The notes below the pieces were generated by a model, which did not search any database, had not been told where the DNA came from, and saw only the letters and a list, made by a program, of their open reading frames with translations. This document shows positions 1 to 8,291 of a DNA stretch of 64,000 nt, piece by piece. Source of the DNA: Pelosinus fermentans JBW45 (GTDB lineage: Bacteria > Bacillota > Negativicutes > DSM-13327). Position 1 is the first letter of the stretch. Each line of letters starts with the position of its first letter. The stretch covers positions 3,502,501 through 3,566,500 of the forward strand of contig NZ_CP010978.1 of NCBI RefSeq assembly GCF_000271665.2. The letters are read 5' to 3'. The position numbers and the translations under genes were made by a program.

Positions 1-83
1 CTTTCTCTGTTTTGTTTTGCCGCAAAGCAAGGAGTCGCCACACACACTAGTATAATCAATACAAATAAACATATCCTTTTCAC
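1..83 (-). CDS. Secreted protein, N-terminal fragment only
   Basis: Partial gene running off the left edge. Reading leftward from a GTG at 83, the visible 27 or so residues begin MKRICLFVLIILVCV and continue to a signal-peptidase-like ATPCFAA. This is a basic start, a hydrophobic core and an Ala-X-Ala-type cleavage site. An SD-like AAGGGGTG lies about 11 bases upstream of the GTG. The mature protein is outside the window, so only export can be inferred. The real start could differ because the spacing is long. Confidence 0.5.
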   Translation of the reverse strand, partial: MKRICLFVLIILVCVATPCFAAKQNRE

Positions 84-220
84 AATTGCAATTTCACCCC
101 TTTCCCTCGTTCATATGTTAAGATTGCTTCAGTAGGTTCACTTTTTATATACTATATTCTTTTATATAGGCATACCAAAGTCCTGCCATTGACTATTGCA
201 CATCAAAAGTAATAGCCATT

Positions 221-802
221 TCATAACGCATCAATATTTACAGCATATTCGATTTTATTGGCAACCTCCTTGGCGAGAGCACTACCAAAAAGAATTTTAA
301 GAATATAAAAGCCGAGTTCTAAGCCTGAGGTCACTCCTGCAGACGTAATTATGTTACCATCACGTACAACTTTGGCTTTTTCTACAGTAATTGTATTATA
401 AGCTTGTAATTCTGCAAATGCAGAGTGATAAGTAGTCGCTTTTTTACCATCAAGCAATCCCATCTCCGCTAAAATAAATGCACCTGTGCAAACTGATGCA
501 ATATATTGAATCTGTTTTGACTGATGCAGGATAAATTTTTGAATCTCAGGATTATACATAGCTTCCAGACGCCCTTTACCACCAGGTACAACTAGAATAT
601 CTAAATTCGGACAAGTAGCAAATGAATGGTCGGGAAAAATCTTCATTCCATTATAGGCTTGTATTCGTTCCAACTTTTCAGCAATAAGAAATACCTGAGA
701 GCTATCTTCCTTAATTTTATTGATATAACTTAATACCTCAAATGGCGCTACAAAATCCATCTCCTCTACTTGAGGGAAAATAAGAATACCGATTTTAATC
801 AT
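221..802 (-). CDS. DJ-1/PfpI family protein (GATase1-like)
   Basis: A 193-residue single-domain protein of the DJ-1/PfpI superfamily. The nucleophile-elbow cysteine is visible as SVCTGAF (Cys105), followed by a TTYHSA segment with His126. The N-terminal DFVAPFEVL resembles the acidic-residue region of the isonitrile hydratase/GlxA-N subgroup. There is no AraC-type C-terminal domain, so it is an enzyme or stress protein rather than a regulator. It lies 45 bases downstream of the aminotransferase gene on the same strand and probably shares its transcript and MarR control. The substrate cannot be told from sequence; glyoxalase, protease and hydratase activities all occur in the superfamily. Confidence 0.8.
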   Translation of the reverse strand: MIKIGILIFPQVEEMDFVAPFEVLSYINKIKEDSSQVFLIAEKLERIQAYNGMKIFPDHSFATCPNLDILVVPGGKGRLEAMYNPEIQKFILHQSKQIQYIASVCTGAFILAEMGLLDGKKATTYHSAFAELQAYNTITVEKAKVVRDGNIITSAGVTSGLELGFYILKILFGSALAKEVANKIEYAVNIDAL

Positions 803-847
803 ATATAATGCTCCTCCAGTCTTTCTTTGCTTATCCTTGCTCCACCA

Positions 848-2086
848 TTAAAAAACAAAATTAACTTCACCTAAGCGCTCTGTTATCTCACTAATGATCT
901 TTTTCTCTTCCTCTTCATTCTTTGCTTCAAAAGTAACGGAAAGTCGAATATATGCTCCTGCGTCATCCCATGGAACTGTCGAAATTAGTTTTTCCCGAAT
1001 TAAAAAATCCGAAAAATCCGCTGCTGATACAAAACATCTTCCATCTTTAGTACGTTGGGGAATGGCAACATACAGGTAAAATGATGCTTTAGGCTTGCTG
1101 ACTGAAAAACCAATACGTTTTAATGCATTTACTAATAATGTATGTCGGCGGGAATATTTCAAAGCTGTCTTTTCCGTTATTTCAGGATGCTGCAAACAAT
1201 AAACACCTGCCTTTTGGATTGCAGCGAACTGACCGGAGTCATTATCATCTTTAATCGTTGCAAAACCTTTAATTACGAGTGGATTGCCACATACAAAAGC
1301 CAGTCGCCATCCAGTCATATTGAACGCCTTGGATAAGGAATGAATTTCAATTCCCACATCTTTAGCGCCTTCCACAGACAAAAAGCTAAGCGGGCGCTCT
1401 CCTTCAAAAGTAAGTGCTGCATAGGCAGCATCAGATACAACAATAATCTTGTTTGCTTTAGCAAACTGTACGACTTTTTCAAAGAACTCTTTAGTCGCTG
1501 TAGCTCCGGTTGGATTGTTCGGATAGTTAATATAGAGCAATTTCGCTCTATGGCGTTGTTCTAAGGTCAAGGAATCTAAATCAGGCAAATAATTGTTTTC
1601 AGCTAAGAGTGGTAAATTGACCACCTCTCCCCCTAAGCCTTTCGTCATCGTTCCCATAACAGGATATCCAGGCACCGTCATAATCGTAATATCACCAGGA
1701 TTAATAAAAGCTAGCGGCAAAAGTGCCAAAATCGATTTGGAACCAATTCCATGATTTACTTCATTAGCTGAATTAAGACCATGCACTTGATAAACATTCT
1801 CCATATACTGAACAGCAGCATCCTTAAATTCTTGGATGCCATTATCAGTATACCCTCTATTTTCTCTCAACTTCGCTTGATTGTATAGGATTTCTACAAC
1901 GTCATCCTCTGCCATCCAATCTGGTTCACCCACTCCGAGATCAATCAATCTCACATTAGGATTGTTTTTACACGCCTCTCTTTTGGCTCGTTTTATTTTT
2001 TCAAATTTGTATAGGACTGCATCGTTGCCGAAATTATTTCCACCGATTCGCTCCGCGAATAATTGCTGAATAAAATTTTCCATCAT
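848..2086 (-). CDS. dapL: LL-diaminopimelate aminotransferase-type PLP enzyme
   Basis: Fold-type I PLP aminotransferase of about 412 residues. The N-terminus (MMENFIQQLFAERIGG) and the overall layout match DapL-like enzymes, which make LL-diaminopimelate from tetrahydrodipicolinate and glutamate for lysine and peptidoglycan. Visible motifs are NYPNNPTGA (about 187-195), SDAAYAAL and the Schiff-base lysine in HSLSKAFNMTGWR (Lys253). I place the start at the ATG ending at 2086 because GGAAGGG sits just upstream; the frame is open 14 codons further but without an SD. It precedes the DJ-1/PfpI gene and follows a MarR gene, and a MarR-like palindrome lies at 2156-2170 in its promoter. A dedicated MarR is unusual for a housekeeping lysine gene, so a specialised aminotransferase role is possible. 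Confidence 0.78.
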   Translation of the reverse strand: MMENFIQQLFAERIGGNNFGNDAVLYKFEKIKRAKREACKNNPNVRLIDLGVGEPDWMAEDDVVEILYNQAKLRENRGYTDNGIQEFKDAAVQYMENVYQVHGLNSANEVNHGIGSKSILALLPLAFINPGDITIMTVPGYPVMGTMTKGLGGEVVNLPLLAENNYLPDLDSLTLEQRHRAKLLYINYPNNPTGATATKEFFEKVVQFAKANKIIVVSDAAYAALTFEGERPLSFLSVEGAKDVGIEIHSLSKAFNMTGWRLAFVCGNPLVIKGFATIKDDNDSGQFAAIQKAGVYCLQHPEITEKTALKYSRRHTLLVNALKRIGFSVSKPKASFYLYVAIPQRTKDGRCFVSAADFSDFLIREKLISTVPWDDAGAYIRLSVTFEAKNEEEEKKIISEITERLGEVNFVF

Positions 2087-2155
2087 ACTCAATCCCTTCC
2101 TTTTATACAATTGATTGACTCCTGTCATTTACTTATTTCCTACAGATGCCTACTG

Positions 2156-2170
2156 TTTGTATTATACAAA
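2156..2170. promoter_or_regulatory. Probable MarR operator upstream of dapL-like gene
   Basis: TTTGTAT-T-ATACAAA is a perfect 7-bp-arm palindrome in the gap between the marR stop and the aminotransferase start. The same core occurs in the larger palindrome upstream of marR (2687-2713). This suggests that one regulator controls both genes. Confidence 0.65.
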
Positions 2171-2207
2171 TATCCTACCAAACCTCTCTAATGCATTCCT
2201 TTGACTA

Positions 2208-2612
2208 TTAATACTTGGCTTTTTCTAAAGCGGTTACAAGCAATTCTACCGCCCCCATGACTTCGCGAACATGACCACGCGGCAGGTTCGATATGATATC
2301 TTTATAATAATTTTCAATGCTTTTCTGCAGTTGCAGCGCAATCTCTTTACCTTTCTCCGTAAGAACTGCCTCTACAACTCGTTTATCAGATACCCCTCTT
2401 TTACGAAGGATAAGATCATCCCGAACTAAATTGTTCATAATTCTAGTAATTGTACTAATTTCAAGGTGCATTTTTTTACTAATTTCATTAATAGAAAGGC
2501 TCTGGTGTTTATATATTTCTAGTAATATATAACACTGAGAGCTGGTAAAACCAAATATTTTAATCTGTTCTCTCTCCAAAATTTGAAACGTTCGTACTGT
2601 CTTTTGCAGCAA
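2208..2612 (-). CDS. MarR family transcriptional regulator
   Basis: Winged-helix regulator with a recognition helix around residues 40-75 (SINEISKKMHLEISTITRIM) and a wing with KRGVSDKRVVEAVLTEKG. The annotated start is a TTG at 2612 without a good SD. The frame stays open for 17 codons further upstream, to an ATA at 2661-2663, and that stretch (SEEEKYNRCVEDIGELLQ) looks like the normal first helix of the family. A clear GGGAGTG lies about 9 bases before that ATA. The only nearby ATG (2677-2679) is in another frame and stops after 7 codons. So the true N-terminus either uses a rare start or is affected by a one-base frameshift. It probably autoregulates and controls the downstream dapL-like and PfpI genes. 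Confidence 0.8.
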   Translation of the reverse strand: MLQKTVRTFQILEREQIKIFGFTSSQCYILLEIYKHQSLSINEISKKMHLEISTITRIMNNLVRDDLILRKRGVSDKRVVEAVLTEKGKEIALQLQKSIENYYKDIISNLPRGHVREVMGAVELLVTALEKAKY

Positions 2613-2686
2613 CTCACCAATGTCTTCTACACAACGATTGTATTTTTCTTCTTCACTAACTATATCTTTTCACTCCCATCGTCTTA

Positions 2687-2713
2687 TAGTTATTTGTATC
2701 ATACAAATAACTA
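2687..2713. promoter_or_regulatory. MarR autoregulatory operator
   Basis: A perfect inverted repeat with 13-bp arms (TAGTTATTTGTAT and its complement) around a single central C, just upstream of the marR coding region. Its inner core TTTGTATnATACAAA is identical to the palindrome at 2156-2170. Confidence 0.75.
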
Positions 2714-2820
2714 TTTGTCAATTCCAGGATATACTGTTTACAGGCTGGAATTATCGTTATTTTTAAAACTTCATTTTTAAATAGTTCTACTTTTTTACGT
2801 TTTAGAATCGTTAGTTTTAA

Positions 2821-2856
2821 AGAAGTGCCACTCTATTCCGATAGGGTGGCACTTCT
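2821..2856 (-). terminator. Hairpin terminator after the LUD gene
   Basis: Arms AGAAGTGCCAC and GTGGCACTTCT (11 bp, perfect) with a 14-base loop, downstream of the LUD-domain gene. The following bases on the minus strand are T-rich but interrupted. Confidence 0.6.
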
Positions 2857-2917
2857 TGCTTCTACTAGAATTCTTATAGTTAAGATAATTTGCCTCCTGC
2901 TTCCGCCTTAGACATTA

Positions 2918-3556
2918 TCAATATCCAGCACTTTCTCCTACAACGACTACCGTTATATCTGTCACCATCGGTTTTTTTCTCATTACCGAGTATACTCTGC
3001 AAATTCTAGTTTTAGCTTGACAGTTCATACAGGAGCCTGTTCTCGTACAGGGATTTGGCATGTCAAGCCTTTTATTATTCATGGGTGCAGCGATACTTTC
3101 TAATCTTTCAAAAGCAGCTTTTTCATCTCTGCATATTTTATCTGTGCTAACGACTATCACTACTTTTTTAGGACCAAAAGTCATTGCACTTACCCGATTT
3201 CCCATTCCGTCTATATTGACTAGCAAACCATCTAAGGTAATTGCATTGCTACTGCATAAAAATAAGTCACTTACCAATTCTTCTCGTGCAGTAGCGATCC
3301 TCTCTTCCATAGTCAGACCTGCTGCACCATGATCAATCACCTTTCCGCCAGCAGCCTTCACTTGATCTTGAATTGCCATGCTGTCGATTGTCATTGATCC
3401 ACCAAACCCTACTGTAGTTCCCGGTTTTACATGCTCCATAATAAAAGCCGCTGCCTCTTTTGTCGTCGCAAAATATACGGCGTCGAATTCATTTTTGGTT
3501 AAAGCATCCACCGCCTTATTCCCGATTGTTTCGTTATGCCAATTTTTCACTGCCAA
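2918..3556 (-). CDS. LUD-domain protein (LutC/YkgG-like)
   Basis: A 212-residue stand-alone LUD-domain protein (DUF162), the family that includes LutC of L-lactate oxidation. Typical features are TTVGFGGSMTIDSM, the D/N-rich turn NAITLDGLLVNIDGMGNR and VVIVVSTDKI. The C-terminal part carries a cysteine cluster (PCTRTGSCMNCQAKTRIC) that could bind a metal or an Fe-S cluster. No lutA or lutB partners lie next to it, so a role in lactate use is not established. The start is a TTG with AGGGGG 8 bases upstream; a GTG two codons later is an alternative. Confidence 0.8.
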   Translation of the reverse strand: MAVKNWHNETIGNKAVDALTKNEFDAVYFATTKEAAAFIMEHVKPGTTVGFGGSMTIDSMAIQDQVKAAGGKVIDHGAAGLTMEERIATAREELVSDLFLCSSNAITLDGLLVNIDGMGNRVSAMTFGPKKVVIVVSTDKICRDEKAAFERLESIAAPMNNKRLDMPNPCTRTGSCMNCQAKTRICRVYSVMRKKPMVTDITVVVVGESAGY

Positions 3557-3799
3557 TTCCGATTCCCCCTAAAATTAGTTTATTGCTGAGTGATTTTATT
3601 TTCTCTTTAAATATACTCTTACATTTATAATAATAGATACTAAAGTTTAAATCAGCAAGTAGGCACTTAATTGTTTTATAGTATCCAATTTTATACCAAA
3701 GTATCATTCCTAATATATTCCACAATGGTACATATTTCTCCTTAATCGGTTGCAATTTTTACTTCCCACCACGTTGTGTAAAACTGCTATGAAAGCGAA

Positions 3800-3826
3800 A
3801 AAAGCTTTACGAAAACCTCGTAAAGC
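3800..3826 (-). terminator. Rho-independent terminator of the marR-MFS operon
   Basis: GCTTTACG and CGTAAAGC pair across a 7-base loop, followed on the minus strand by a run of six T. It lies about 70 bases past the MFS stop codon. Confidence 0.8.
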
Positions 3827-3895
3827 TAAGAATAGACCGAACGTAAAACAAATATATCGTTTTTTCAAGTGAAACACCATCCTTTCATTCTTGTA

Positions 3896-5341
3896 CTAGG
3901 TACAAATCGTATTTCTTCGCACAAACAATGTCAATATCAAACCAATAACAGACAGAATCAGAAAAACCATGAAATTCTGCTGGGTTCCAAAGGCAATCGA
4001 CTGAGCGATACCATCTGTCGTCATATTGGAAAACTCTTGGGAGTATTTTACACTGTTCATCGTTAAAATACTTGAGGCAAGTGCGGTTCCCACTGCGCCG
4101 GCCACTTGCTGCAATGTACCTATAATGGCAGCTCCATCTGCATAGTATTGCTGGGGAAGCTGATTGAGACTATTGGTTTGCGCCGGCATTGCCAGCATAG
4201 AAGCGCCAAGCATGAAAACGGTATAGATAATGGTTAATTCGACGAAGCTAATCGACACAAGTGAAAAAAGAAGCAGGGTAATACTAAGCAGCAAAAACCC
4301 TGTAGTAAGTAAAAGCCTAGGACCATGTGTATCGTAAAACTTGCCGGTAACCGGAGACATGATTCCATTTACGACCGCACCGGGCAACATTGCCAAAGCT
4401 GCTGCGATGCTGGAATATCCTAATGTTTTTTGTATATACAATGGCAGCACAAAGCCTGCCGCTAAGACACTCATCATACTGATCATGACAATACATGCAC
4501 CTATGGTAAACATGGAATTGGAAAATACACGCACCTGAATCAACGGCTTAGCCAATCGTAGCTGCCTATACGCAAATGCAGCCAGACTAAACCCTCCCAT
4601 CATAATATAGCCAAATACGGCAGGACTGCTCCAGCCTAAGTCAGCGGATATACTCACTCCATAGACAATACCCACAAAAGCAATGGTGGACAAAAGAACA
4701 GATAGAAAATCAACCGCTATTCTTTCTTTCGAATGAATGTCAGGAATATAGTTGCTGCCCATCATAAAGGAGACCACAAGTATTGGCAGCATACTGATAA
4801 AAATCCAATGCCAGTTTATCCATTCAATAACGAACCCGCCAAAAGTAGGACCCAATGCAGGTGCAAAACTAGTGACAAGCCCAACGATTCCCATACATTT
4901 GCCTCGCTTAGCAATCGGAATTTTTTCTAAAATGATGTTCATCATTAATGGGAAAGAAATACTGGTTCCTATTGCCTGAACAATTCTTCCGAGGAACAGC
5001 ATTTCAAAATTCAGTGTAAAGGCGCAAAGAAGTGTTCCAAAGGTAAAAATGGTGACTGCTGCCTGAAATAGTGCTTTTGTCCGAAAATGCTTCACAAATA
5101 GTGGAGAAAGCGGCAGCAGGATGGATAACGTTAGCAGATACCCCGTGGTTAGCCATTGAATGACAACTGCTGATATGCCAAATTCATTCATTAACAAAGC
5201 ATAGGCAATATTTAATGCTGTTTCTGAGAGAATGCCAATAAAAGTAACAATCGCAATGGATACAACAGCGATCATTGTATTACGTTCAGACACATGAGAT
5301 TGTGTTGGCATCTCAATATCTTTACTTTTACAATTCATCAT
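3896..5341 (-). CDS. MFS drug exporter, DHA2 (EmrB/QacA) family
   Basis: A 481-residue polytopic membrane protein with about 14 predicted hydrophobic segments, the size of proton-driven DHA2 multidrug exporters. Motif A-like and motif C-like segments are visible: GRIVQAIGTSISFPLMMN near residues 118-135, and MGIVGLVTSFAPALGPTFGG (about 150-169), which holds the antiporter-specific proline-glycine element. Its start overlaps the end of the preceding marR by 14 bases, so the two are translationally coupled and the exporter is presumably induced when MarR binds a toxic ligand. The drug substrate is not predictable. Confidence 0.88.
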   Translation of the reverse strand: MMNCKSKDIEMPTQSHVSERNTMIAVVSIAIVTFIGILSETALNIAYALLMNEFGISAVVIQWLTTGYLLTLSILLPLSPLFVKHFRTKALFQAAVTIFTFGTLLCAFTLNFEMLFLGRIVQAIGTSISFPLMMNIILEKIPIAKRGKCMGIVGLVTSFAPALGPTFGGFVIEWINWHWIFISMLPILVVSFMMGSNYIPDIHSKERIAVDFLSVLLSTIAFVGIVYGVSISADLGWSSPAVFGYIMMGGFSLAAFAYRQLRLAKPLIQVRVFSNSMFTIGACIVMISMMSVLAAGFVLPLYIQKTLGYSSIAAALAMLPGAVVNGIMSPVTGKFYDTHGPRLLLTTGFLLLSITLLLFSLVSISFVELTIIYTVFMLGASMLAMPAQTNSLNQLPQQYYADGAAIIGTLQQVAGAVGTALASSILTMNSVKYSQEFSNMTTDGIAQSIAFGTQQNFMVFLILSVIGLILTLFVRRNTICT

Positions 5342-5786
5342 TTTTTCTAGATACCTCTTTCATAGACTGATAGATGAATTCTACAGTCTCTATCATTGAC
5401 AGATATTTTCCTTGCTCCATTTCTGAAAAATATTCCGCCAGCTTTGCATGATAATCTAAAACATACTTTTGTACACATTCTTTACCAAAGGAGGTAGGTT
5501 CCACCAGTACAATTCTTTTATCATCATCAGCCACTGTTTTTTTCACCGTTCCTATATCAACCAATTCGTTTATCAGCTTTGTAATGCTAGGCTTGGTAAT
5601 CTGCATAGCTGTACTTACATCGGTGACCCGAACGCTCCCGTTTTGATTGTACTTTCTGTAAATCACATCAAGTACACGAATATGACTAGGTTTCATATCC
5701 TTAGGTAGTTCTGGCATACACTCTAATGCTTTTTTCGCAAGCCACAACGCCTCTAATATTGGAATGACCATATCATCCTTAGCCAT
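5328..5786 (-). CDS. MarR family repressor of the adjacent exporter
   Basis: A 152-residue winged-helix MarR protein: HTH around RVTDVSTAMQITKPSITKLI and a wing with KTVADDDKRIVLVEPT. It is the first gene of a two-gene operon and overlaps the MFS gene start. Symmetric AT-rich sequences just upstream (5806-5828) are likely operators for autorepression. It is a different MarR subfamily from the one at 2208. Confidence 0.85.
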   Translation of the reverse strand: MAKDDMVIPILEALWLAKKALECMPELPKDMKPSHIRVLDVIYRKYNQNGSVRVTDVSTAMQITKPSITKLINELVDIGTVKKTVADDDKRIVLVEPTSFGKECVQKYVLDYHAKLAEYFSEMEQGKYLSMIETVEFIYQSMKEVSRKNDEL

Positions 5787-5805
5787 GCTATCCCTCTTTT
5801 CCTAA

Positions 5806-5828
5806 AACTATAAATAGTTACTTATAGT
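5806..5828. promoter_or_regulatory. Candidate MarR operator
   Basis: AACTAT-AA-ATAGTT is a perfect palindrome at 5806-5819, and ACTATAA at 5807-5813 also pairs with TTATAGT at 5822-5828. The nested symmetry 20-40 bases upstream of the marR start suits a dimeric repressor site. The region is AT-rich, so chance symmetry is possible. Confidence 0.45.
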
Positions 5829-6186
5829 AATTATTATATATAACTAAAGGCAATTTATCAAGTACTTATTGCGATATCGGGCCTTTGTGGTTCATACATC
5901 TTATTATTTTTCTTCAAAAAAATAAGCAACCTCCCATCCAGTACAGGACAGAAAGTTACCTTTTAAAATGCGAGCCTGACCGCTTCGACGCATTAGTCAT
6001 ACTCCAAACTGCCAATGCATCTATTAACTTACGAATTAATAAAGGCTTGAGTCTATTCCGGTGAATTAGAATGGGAAACAACCGTTTTCTTCTGAATGAA
6101 CAGTGCTATGATGCCACCAAGGTTATCTTCACAATAAGACTTTCATTAAGGGTGAAGGCATCTGTATAACATCCACTAGTAATTAT
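5829..6186. other. Intergenic stretch without recognised gene
   Basis: About 360 bases between the marR promoter and the GNAT stop codon. The only item of note is CCTTTGTGGTTCATA near 5883, which resembles the right end of the 16322-16389 repeat. I find no open frame with an SD and no convincing hairpin. Confidence 0.4.
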
Positions 6187-6675
6187 TTAAAGCCCCGTCT
6201 TATAAAATTTTGTATCCACTTTCATAATCGGAAATGCATCTGGCAATACCTCTTTTGCTACTTGAACAAAATTATTTTTTTCATAAAAACGATGTGCAGC
6301 TACGAATTTCTCGGTGGTTCCCAGGTATATTTCACGTATGTTATGCTCACTAGCCCATGACGTTAACTGTAATAGCAGCAGCTTGGCTATGTTATGCCCT
6401 TTTCCTCGATAATCAGCTTTCACAAACATTTTTCTTAATGCACCTTGCTGATTTCCAATATCAATCAGCGCAATCGTTCCTACAATCTGTTGATCATAAA
6501 TAGCAATCCAAAAATTCCCCCGTCCAGATTGGTAGAAGTTAGGTATGTCACTTAAATCCGGCTGATCTTCTTTGCTGATCGGAATGTTAAACTCACTTCG
6601 CTGAATGGTAAGAATTAAATCAATGACTTCGTCTTGATATTCTTTAGAAAATTTCTGTACAATAACTTTTTCCAT
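6187..6675 (-). CDS. GNAT family N-acetyltransferase
   Basis: A 162-residue GNAT domain. The acetyl-CoA-binding motif A is RKMFVKADYRGKGHNIAKLLL (Q/RxxGxG/A-type loop RGKGHN), and the C-terminal AAHRFYEKNNFVQV is motif B. The acyl acceptor is unknown. An SD (GAGAGGTG) lies just ahead of the ATG. Two related palindromes at 6797-6871 lie 120-200 bases upstream and may control it, but no regulator gene is adjacent. Confidence 0.85.
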   Translation of the reverse strand: MEKVIVQKFSKEYQDEVIDLILTIQRSEFNIPISKEDQPDLSDIPNFYQSGRGNFWIAIYDQQIVGTIALIDIGNQQGALRKMFVKADYRGKGHNIAKLLLLQLTSWASEHNIREIYLGTTEKFVAAHRFYEKNNFVQVAKEVLPDAFPIMKVDTKFYKTGL

Positions 6676-6796
6676 ATATTCACCTCTCTATAGAATGACC
6701 TCTTTACAGTTTAAATTCCCGTACTTCTTATCACGAATCGACTGAATACAGTCAGCATGCTCACTTTTCTCAAAGAATTCGATATTTGCAAAGTTC

Positions 6797-6828
6797 ATTT
6801 AAGTGGTTGATATTTCAACTACTTAAAT
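6797..6828. repeat. Imperfect palindrome 1 upstream of GNAT
   Basis: ATTTAAGTGGTTGA and TCAACTACTTAAAT (14-base arms, one mismatch) flank TATT. It shares the core GTTGA-N4-TCAACTA with the neighbouring larger palindrome, which suggests two sites for the same protein. Confidence 0.6.
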
Positions 6829-6871
6829 TTTAATGCCAACTAGTTGAAATGTCAACTAGTTGGCATTAAAA
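6828..6871. repeat. Perfect 20-bp-arm palindrome between MATE and GNAT genes
   Basis: TTTTAATGCCAACTAGTTGA and its exact complement flank AATG. It could terminate the MATE transcript, but its core GTTGA-N4-TCAACTA repeats that of the site at 6797-6828, which points to an operator as well. Confidence 0.7.
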
Positions 6872-6901
6872 TAATTTTTAGGCTTCTTCCCTTTTCTCAT
6901 C

Positions 6902-8239
6902 TTAATCGCGGCACCTGCGATACTTAAAATGCTTATACATCAATGCTATAGACAGTAACAATGTCATCATTTCAGCAATGGGCACTGTAAGCCAAATGCC
7001 CTTAATACCAAGTAAAATCGGTAATATAATAATTCCTACGCCAATCCATAGAATGCCTTTACTCAAAGCAATTAAGGCAGAGCTTTTGGGCTTAGAAATC
7101 GCAGTAAAGTAACCTGATGCAACGATATTGAAACCATTTACGAGAAATGCAAATGCATACAGTCGCGCACCATATACAGCAAAATTAAGAATATGTTCAC
7201 TGTTAACATCTAAGAATATGGCAATAATATCTCTAGCAAAGATGGAAATCACAGCAAAAAATCCTACACCAATCGTTAATGCCGACAAGGCGGCAAGCTT
7301 CACTGTCTTTTTTACCCGCTCCATTTCACCGCTGCCATAATTATAACTAATGATCGCGCCGACACCGTCTGATAATCCGATCAGTACATTATTGCCAATA
7401 AAGGACAGATAACTAATGGCTGTAAAGGCGGCTACACCGACCTCGCCGACATAGCGCATAAGCGTAATATTAAATAGAAAGGTGGTAACACCAGTTCCAA
7501 TCTCCGATAGCCCTTCGGCTGACCCATTATAAATGATCGTAGCGGCTGATGTTTTCTTAAAGCTGCCTTTGCACAGCTTCAATGTAGTTCTTCCCGTTAT
7601 AAAGGGAAATATCGCTAATAAAAATGCGATACTATAGCCTAGTCCTGTCGCAAAAGCGGCGCCTTTAATTCCTAAGGCCAGCTGTACAATGAATAAATAA
7701 TTAAACAGCATATGGCTTGTAACAGAAATAACTAAAATCACCATTGCATATATGGGTTTTCCCATGACTTTTAATACATAATCCAAAACAAACATAACCC
7801 CGAAAAAAGGCAGAAATAAACCGATATAACTAATATAGGTTGTTACCATAGGCATTAATTGCTCATTTGCCCCCAAGAAACCGGCGATCTGTTTTGTAGC
7901 TCCAATAGCCATTATGGATAACAAGAGTGACACCCCCACGATTAAAATAAGCGCTGTTTTGAAGGTATCATTCGCCTCTTTTATGTTGCCCTGTCCTAAC
8001 ATTTGACCAATATGACTCTGCGTCCCAATCCCGATTATCACACCAACGGCAAGCATCAAACTCGAAAATGGCATAGCAATATTTACACTTGCTAACGCAT
8101 TGGCCCCAATATAATTACCGACGAAGAAACCATCCACAATTGTATTGAGCCCTAAAAATAGCATCCCCGAAATCGTAGGAATACTGTATTTTAGAAATAA
8201 TGTAGTAATTTTTTCTTTTCCTAATATGCTTTCACCCAT
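6902..8239 (-). CDS. MATE family efflux transporter
   Basis: A 445-residue 12-helix transporter of the MatE family (NorM/DinF type), exporting organic cations or drugs against Na+ or H+. The N-terminal half shows the family signature PTISGMLFLGLNTIVDGFFVG, and the second MatE repeat begins around residue 235. A strong SD (AAGGGGTG) precedes the ATG. It lies 52 bases downstream of the MocR regulator on the same strand, suggesting co-transcription. Substrate unknown. Confidence 0.9.
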   Translation of the reverse strand: MGESILGKEKITTLFLKYSIPTISGMLFLGLNTIVDGFFVGNYIGANALASVNIAMPFSSLMLAVGVIIGIGTQSHIGQMLGQGNIKEANDTFKTALILIVGVSLLLSIMAIGATKQIAGFLGANEQLMPMVTTYISYIGLFLPFFGVMFVLDYVLKVMGKPIYAMVILVISVTSHMLFNYLFIVQLALGIKGAAFATGLGYSIAFLLAIFPFITGRTTLKLCKGSFKKTSAATIIYNGSAEGLSEIGTGVTTFLFNITLMRYVGEVGVAAFTAISYLSFIGNNVLIGLSDGVGAIISYNYGSGEMERVKKTVKLAALSALTIGVGFFAVISIFARDIIAIFLDVNSEHILNFAVYGARLYAFAFLVNGFNIVASGYFTAISKPKSSALIALSKGILWIGVGIIILPILLGIKGIWLTVPIAEMMTLLLSIALMYKHFKYRRCRD

Positions 8240-8291
8240 ATTATCACCCCTTATAAGAGGATAAACCTTAGAGTTACTCCAATGTCAAGAA

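Noticed and set aside
3534-3755. Minus-strand 73-residue open frame upstream of the LUD gene
   Set aside because: Overlaps the LUD start, has no SD, and the composition is that of AT-rich intergenic DNA.
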